A stretch of 64,000 nt of DNA from Apiospora phragmitis (taxonomy: Eukaryota; Ascomycota; Sordariomycetes; Amphisphaeriales; Apiosporaceae): the NCBI GenBank assembly GCA_038363925.1, contig JAQQWL010000002.1, positions 3,596,001 to 3,660,000 of the forward strand. Direction: 5' to 3'. Shown piece after piece: positions 58,381 to 64,000 of the stretch; the first letter of the stretch is position 1, and every line of letters begins with the position of its first letter. The notes below the pieces were generated by a model. The model was given only the letters and a program-made list of their open reading frames with translations, made no database searches and was not told where the DNA came from. Position numbers and translations under genes: made by a program.

Positions 58381-61300
58381 ATGGGCCTACCTTCCGACTT
58401 CGACGACAGACAAACACACATTGACTCCGAGGCCGATGCTTATCATCCGTATGAATATGAAACGGAGAACAATGGCTCTTGGGCTGGTGCCCTCCCTGTG
58501 AAGCAGTATGTTTTGTCCCTTTCTTGGTTGTGAGAACATACGACAATACTAACTGTATCCTCACAGGGGTTTGTATGACCCTAGCTTGGAGAAGGATGCT
58601 TGTGGTGTTGGTTTTGCCTGGTATGCAGTTACCCTATTCCCGACCCCCTCTTGAAAACTCGCCGTGACATTGCCTGACTCTATATAGCCACATCAAGGGC
58701 AAGGCAAGCCACAAAATCGTTAGCGATGGTGAGTGAATTTGATAAATATCTGAAGCAACTTGGAGGCTTTTCACTAACGTCTCGCGATCACAGCTCGGAA
58801 CTTGCTGTGCAACATGACCCACCGTGGAGCGGTTGGCTCTGATGCTCGCGATGGTGATGGTGCCGGTGTCATGACATCGATCCCCCACAGGTTCTTCATC
58901 AAGAATTTCCAAAACGAGCAGGGCATTAGGTTGCCTCCCCAGGGTCAATATGCTGTGGGAAACCTGTTCTTCAAGCCAGACGAGGAGACGCTGCACGAGT
59001 CGAAGAGGCATTTGGAAGACATTGCTGAATCCCTAGGCTTGAAAGTTCTTGGCTGGAGAGAACCCCCTGTAGACTCTACATTGCTTGGTCCTGCTGCGCG
59101 TTCTCGTGAACCCATCATCTTGCAACCCTTTGTGGTGCTCACCTCTGCTTACGGTGCTGAAAATGCCCCTGAAGTAACAGATGCGAAGAAGTTTGACGAA
59201 AGGCTGTTCGAGAGACAGCTCTATGTCCTGCGAAAGCGCGCCACCCATACCATTGGTCTTCACAACTGGTTTTATCTTTGCTCCCTGTCTAACAAGAATA
59301 TTGTTTACAAGGGACAATTGGCGCCGGTTCAGGTCTATCAATACTACCATGATCTGGTTAATGCCGACTATCAGGCACATTTTGCTCTAGTTCATTCTCG
59401 TTTTTCCACAAACACTTTCCCGTCGTGGGATCGTGCTCAGCCTCTGCGATGGGCAGCACACAACGGCAAGTAAAACCTAGTCCTGGCCAGAGGAGGATCT
59501 CGTCGCTTACGCATTAACCAGGTGAAATCAACACTTTACGTGGAAATAAGAATTGGATGCGTGCCCGAGAGGGTGTCATGCAATCTGATGTCTTCGGCGA
59601 TGAGCTTGAGCACCTGTATCCCATTGTTGAGGACGGTGGCTCCGATTCTGCTGCCTTTGACAATGTATTGGAACTTTTGACCATAAACGGTGTTCTGTCA
59701 CTGCCCGAGGCTGTCATGTTGATGGTCCCCGAGGCTTGGCAAGGGAACACAGCTATGGACCCTAAGAAGGCAGCATTCTACGAATGGGCTGCTTGCCAGA
59801 TGGAACCATGGGATGGGCCGGCTCTTTTCACTTTTGCCGATGGCCGTTTCTGTGGTGCCAATCTCGACCGAAACGGTCTACGTCCATGCCGATACTATAT
59901 CATGGATGATGACCGCATCATCTGCGCTTCTGAAGTTGGTACCATACCCGTTGAGCCAGAGTCAGTCATCCAAAAGGGCCGTCTGCAGCCTGGTCGTATG
60001 CTCCTAGTCGATACGAAAGCTGGTCGATTGATCGACGATTCAGAGCTCAAGGCTGCGGTCGCCAGCCGCCATGATTTCCGCACCTGGCTTGACAATGAGC
60101 TTATTTCCATGCCCAAAATTCTCAGCAAGGTGTCCGAGACTATGGACTTGTCCCCAAAGCCTGACTCGTCCAAGCTCCAAGAAGACCCTCTCCTGCTAGC
60201 TTTCGGATACACCTACGAACAAGTCAGCCTTCTCCTTGCCCCCATGGCCTCAGACGAGAAGGAAGCTCTAGGATCCATGGGCAACGATGCTCCTCTTGCC
60301 TGCCTGTCAAACGCTCCCCGCCTTCTCAGCGAGTACTTCCGCCAGCTATTCGCTCAGGTTACCAACCCTCCCATCGATCCTATTCGGGAATCTATCGTCA
60401 TGTCACTTGACTGCTACGTCGGTCCCCAAGGCAATCTGCTGGAAATGGACTCTTCTCAGTGCGGCAGGCTTCATCTTCCCAGCCCCATCATGTCCATCCC
60501 CGAGTTCAACTCGCTCATGAACTTGCCCAAGCTGTACCCAGAGTGGACTGTGAAGACTATCGACCTTACTTTCCCCAAGTCTGAGGGCGTTGCAGGATAC
60601 CTGAAGCACCTTGACCGCATCTGCGACGAGGCAACGGCCGCTATCGAGGGCAGGGACAAAATCATTGTACTGTCTGACCGCAAGACTTCTGCTGATCGCG
60701 TCGCTGTCTCCAGTCTGCTCGCCTCCGGCATGGTCCACCATCACTTGGTCAGCAACAAGTGGCGTTCCATGGCCGCAATTGTCCTCGAGACGGCCGAGGC
60801 TCGTGAGGTTCACCACATGTGCGTGCTTCTTGGCTACGGTGCTGATGCCATCAACCCATATCTGTCCATGGAGTGCATCCTCAAGCTTAACAGAGAGGGT
60901 TTGATTCGCAAGAAGATCTCTGACAATGCTCTGATTGCCAATTACAAGCATTCTTGTGACGGTGGTATCCTCAAGGTCATGAGCAAGATGGGCATTTCAA
61001 CTCTTGCCAGTTACAAGGGTGCTCAGATCTTTGAAGCCCTTGGCATTGATGATGAAGTTATTGAACGGTGCTTCAGAGGCACCGCATCACGCATCAAGGG
61101 TATCACATTTGAACTGATCGCGGAGGATGCCTTCCGATTCCACGAAAGAGGTTTCTCATCCAGATACACCGTCAGTTCTACTGGTCTCCCAGAGTCTGGA
61201 GAGTATCACTGGCGTGATGGCGGCGAAGCTCACATCAACGATCCCACTTCTATTGCCAACATTCAGGATGCTGTGCGCACCAAGAACGACAAGTCATACG

Positions 61301-63869
61301 AGGCATACTCTCGTTCCGAGTACGAGCAGATTAAGGCATGCACCCTTCGTGGAATGCTTGACTTCAAGTTTGATGAATGCACTCCAATTCCTATCGACCA
61401 AGTCGAGCCATGGACTGAAATTGTCAGACGTTTCTGCACCGGTGCCATGTCTTATGGTTCAATTTCGATGGAGTCTCATTCCACTCTTGCCGTTGCCATG
61501 AACAGGCTGGGAGGTAAATCAAACACTGGTGAAGGTGGCGAGGACCCCGAGCGGTCCCAGGTTATGCCCAATGGCGATACCATGAGATCTGCCATCAAGC
61601 AAGTCGCTTCTGGAAGATTTGGTGTCACATCTGCCTACCTGGCCGACTCTGATGAGCTCCAAATCAAGATGGCTCAAGGTGCCAAGCCTGGTGAAGGTGG
61701 TGAACTACCTGGCCACAAGGTCTCGAAGTCCATCGCTCGTACTCGTCATTCGACTCCTGGTGTCGGTCTTATCTCGCCCCCACCCCACCACGACATCTAT
61801 TCCATTGAGGATCTGAAGCAACTTATCTACGATCTCAAGTGCTCCAGCCCCCGATCTCGTGTCTCTGTGAAGCTTGTCTCGGAGACAGGTGTTGGTATTG
61901 TCGCCTCTGGTGTCGCGAAGGCCAAGGCTGACCACATTCTGATTTCTGGCCATGATGGTGGTACCGGAGCATCTAGATGGACGGGTATCAAGTACGCGGG
62001 TCTTCCGTGGGAGCTGGGTCTCGCCGAGACCCATCAGACCCTTGTTCTGAACGATCTCCGTGGCCGTGTGGTTGTGCAGACAGATGGTCAACTCCGCACC
62101 GGTCGTGATGTTGCCATCGCCTGTTTGCTCGGTGCCGAAGAGTGGGGTTTCGCTACGACTCCCTTGATTGCGATGGGCTGCATCATGATGCGCAAATGTC
62201 ACTTGAACACGTAAGTTCCCCCTTTATCCAGCTACTCGTTCCCCTGCTTTTCTGTTCATCGTCATTCTTCACTATCTCAAACCAGTTTGTGCCTTTATTA
62301 AATCTATTCTTATCTTTATCAATTTCTTTTTTGTCGACCCCGTATCTATTTCTCCTATTAATACACTCTTAATCTTTCTTATAATATATATCGATACTAA
62401 CTTAACCAATCAGCTGCCCTATAGGCATTGCAATCCAGAACCGGAACTACGAAAGAAGTTCACTGGTACCCCTGAGCATGTGATTAACTTCTTCTACTAT
62501 GTGGCCAACGAGCTCCGGGCTATTATGGCCCAGCTTGGTTTCCGCACCATCAACGAGATGGTGGGTCACGTTGAGGTTCTCAAGACCCGTGACGAGTTGC
62601 GCACTAACAAGACTGCCAACATCGATCTTTCACTTATCCTGACGCCCGCTCACAAGTTGAGACCCGGCGTTGCTACCTTCAATGTGAGGAAGCAAGATCA
62701 CCGGCTCTACGTCCGCTTGGATAACAAGTTGATCTCGGAGGCCGAGTTGACATTGGACAAGGGTCTCCCCTCCAGAATCGAGTGTGACATTGTCAATACG
62801 GACCGCGCCATGGGTACGTCGCTCTCGTACCAGATCTCCAAGCGCTATGGTGAGGCTGGTCTTCCTCTGGATACTGTCCACGTCAACATCAAGGGATCCG
62901 CAGGCCAGTCTTTCGGTGCTTTCCTTGCCCCTGGTGTTACCTTGGAGTTGGAGGGAGATGCCAATGACTACGTCGGCAAGGGTCTCTCTGGCGGTCGACT
63001 TATTGTCTATCCTCCTCGATCGGCTGTATTCAAGGCTGAGGAGAATGTTCTGATTGGAAACGTCTGTTTGTACGGTGCCACTCTTGGAACCTGCTTCTTC
63101 CGTGGAATCGCTGCTGAGAGATTTGCGGTTCGAAACTCCGGTGCCACCGCTGTTGTTGAAGGTGTTGGCGATCATGGCTGTGAGTACATGACTGGTGGTC
63201 GCATCGTAATTCTAGGCAACACTGGCCGCAACTTCGCTGCCGGTATGTCTGGTGGTATCGCCTACGTGCTCGACATTCACGGCGACTTCCATTCGAAGCT
63301 CAACATGGAGATGGTTGAGGCATCAGAAGTGTCAGAACCTGGTGAGATCGCTTTCTTGAGAGGTCTCATTGAAGACCATCACCACTACACCGGGTCAGAA
63401 CTTGCAGCTCGTATCCTGGTTGACTTCAACCGCGCTCTGCCACGCTTCGTCAAGGTCTTGCCCGTGGACTACAAGCACGTGCTCGAGGAGGAAGCCGCCA
63501 AGGCCGCCGAGGCCAAGCGTGCCGAGTACAACCTACCCATCGTATCCGGTGTCCAGGCTAAGAAAAAGGAGGACAAATCCAACAAGCTTCAGGACATGGA
63601 GGAAGCTGTTGGTGACAATGCCGCCGAGAAGAAGCGGTCTCTGGTTCTTGACAAGACGAAGGGTTTCATGAAATACCAACGGCGATCCGAGAAGTACCGT
63701 AGTACCAAGACCCGAACCAAGGACTGGCAGGAGCTGTCTACTCGTCTTGACGAGGATGAGTTGAAATACCAGTCAGCACGATGCATGGACTGTGGTGTAC
63801 CGTTCTGCCAGTCTGATTCTGGATGTCCCATTTCCAACATCATTCCTAAATGGAATGAGCTTGTCTTTG
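58381..63869 (+). CDS. glt1: NADH-dependent glutamate synthase (GOGAT), 5' part, runs off the window
   Basis: Converts glutamine plus 2-oxoglutarate to two glutamates. Exons are 58381-58505, 58567-58620, 58688-58728, 58794-59465, 59522-62210 and 62414-63869, and the gene continues past the right edge. A 53-residue propeptide precedes KDACGVGF, whose Cys54 is the glutaminase nucleophile. The class II amidotransferase domain continues ([30 protein letters not shown]), then the central and FMN-binding synthase domains ([35 protein letters not shown]). The 3Fe-4S cysteines lie in [11 protein letters not shown] plus a third Cys after intron 5. The alpha-type GXXGXXXG domain follows, then the start of the beta half with CMDCGVPFC. 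About 1,680 residues are visible of roughly 2,100. The intron at 59466-59521 is GC-AG. One base is missing near 62441 (Q-N then E-L-R-K-K in another frame). Confidence 0.93.
59466..59521 (+). other. GC-AG intron in glutamate synthase
   Basis: The donor is GCAAGT and the end is TTAACCAG. Splicing joins G at 59465 to GT at 59522, giving [14 protein letters not shown], which is invariant in the family. The overlapping GT donor three bases downstream (59469, GTAAAA) would put the conserved residues out of phase. Confidence 0.85.
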
Positions 63870-64000
63870 GTAATTATACCTTCCTATTCCAACCGTTATT
63901 CCTCGTTATCCCAGTGTCTCAGGGGGGTAAACGCATCGTTCATTCGAGGAGTTGCCTTTATTCCCTCCTGAGACATCCCGTTTATTCCAAAAAGAGTAGT

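Noticed and set aside
60403..60951. 182-codon ORF antisense to glutamate synthase
   Set aside because: Shadow of a strongly conserved exon with no independent evidence.

Overview
The window is nuclear DNA from a filamentous ascomycete (Pezizomycotina), probably a Sordariomycete. The evidence is many short GT-AG introns (about 50-110 nt) with CTRAC-type branch points, a VeA-type velvet gene whose first-exon motifs look Sordariomycete-like, and a gene set typical of this group (Spt23/Mga2, PREG/Pho80-type cyclin, opsin-related protein, CmcJ/AsaB-like enzyme, fungal NADH-glutamate synthase). I saw no tRNA, rRNA, CRISPR or intact transposon. Species assignment is beyond what the sequence shows.

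Layout. 0.2-1.3 kb (-): broken C-terminal part of a fungal Zn2Cys6-type regulator. 3.7-5.7 kb (+): Na+/H+ antiporter. 9.8-14.1 kb (+): Spt23/Mga2-like membrane-tethered transcription factor. 15.9-17.7 kb (-): disordered orphan protein. 19.1-20.8 kb (-): velvet regulator VeA. 20.8-29.8 kb: about 9 kb without a recognisable gene. 29.8-30.9 kb (-): opsin-related 7-TM protein lacking the retinal lysine. 32.6-33.1 kb (+): small 4-TM protein. 33.8-36.9 kb (+): Gid5/Vid28-like armadillo protein. 39.5-40.8 kb (+): Pho80-type cyclin. 41.7-42.5 kb (+): EMC10. 43.3-43.8 kb (+): histone chaperone Chz1. 45.3-47.5 kb (+): a cluster of orphan coiled-coil ORFs, two of them paralogous. 48.3-49.2 kb (+): CmcJ/AsaB-like enzyme. 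49.7-50.8 kb (+): SNARE Bet1. 51.3-52.4 kb (-): Apc15/Mnd2. 58.4 kb to the right edge (+): glutamate synthase, continuing beyond the window.

The neighbours do not form a pathway or a biosynthetic cluster. Most are housekeeping genes (ER insertion, ER-Golgi fusion, APC/C, GID ubiquitin ligase, H2A.Z chaperone, nitrogen assimilation) mixed with regulators (VeA, Mga2, Pho80).

The most interesting signals are in gene structure. The antiporter gene carries what reads as a stwintron, an intron nested inside the donor of another intron. Glutamate synthase has a GC-AG intron. CHZ1 has a 10-nt micro-exon. BET1 has an 11-nt first coding exon followed by a NAGNAG acceptor. Several otherwise conserved genes are each interrupted by single-base frame breaks, often in short homopolymers, which looks more like consensus error than biology but should be resolved before any gene here is called dead. 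The tandem coiled-coil ORFs are the best candidate for something undescribed.
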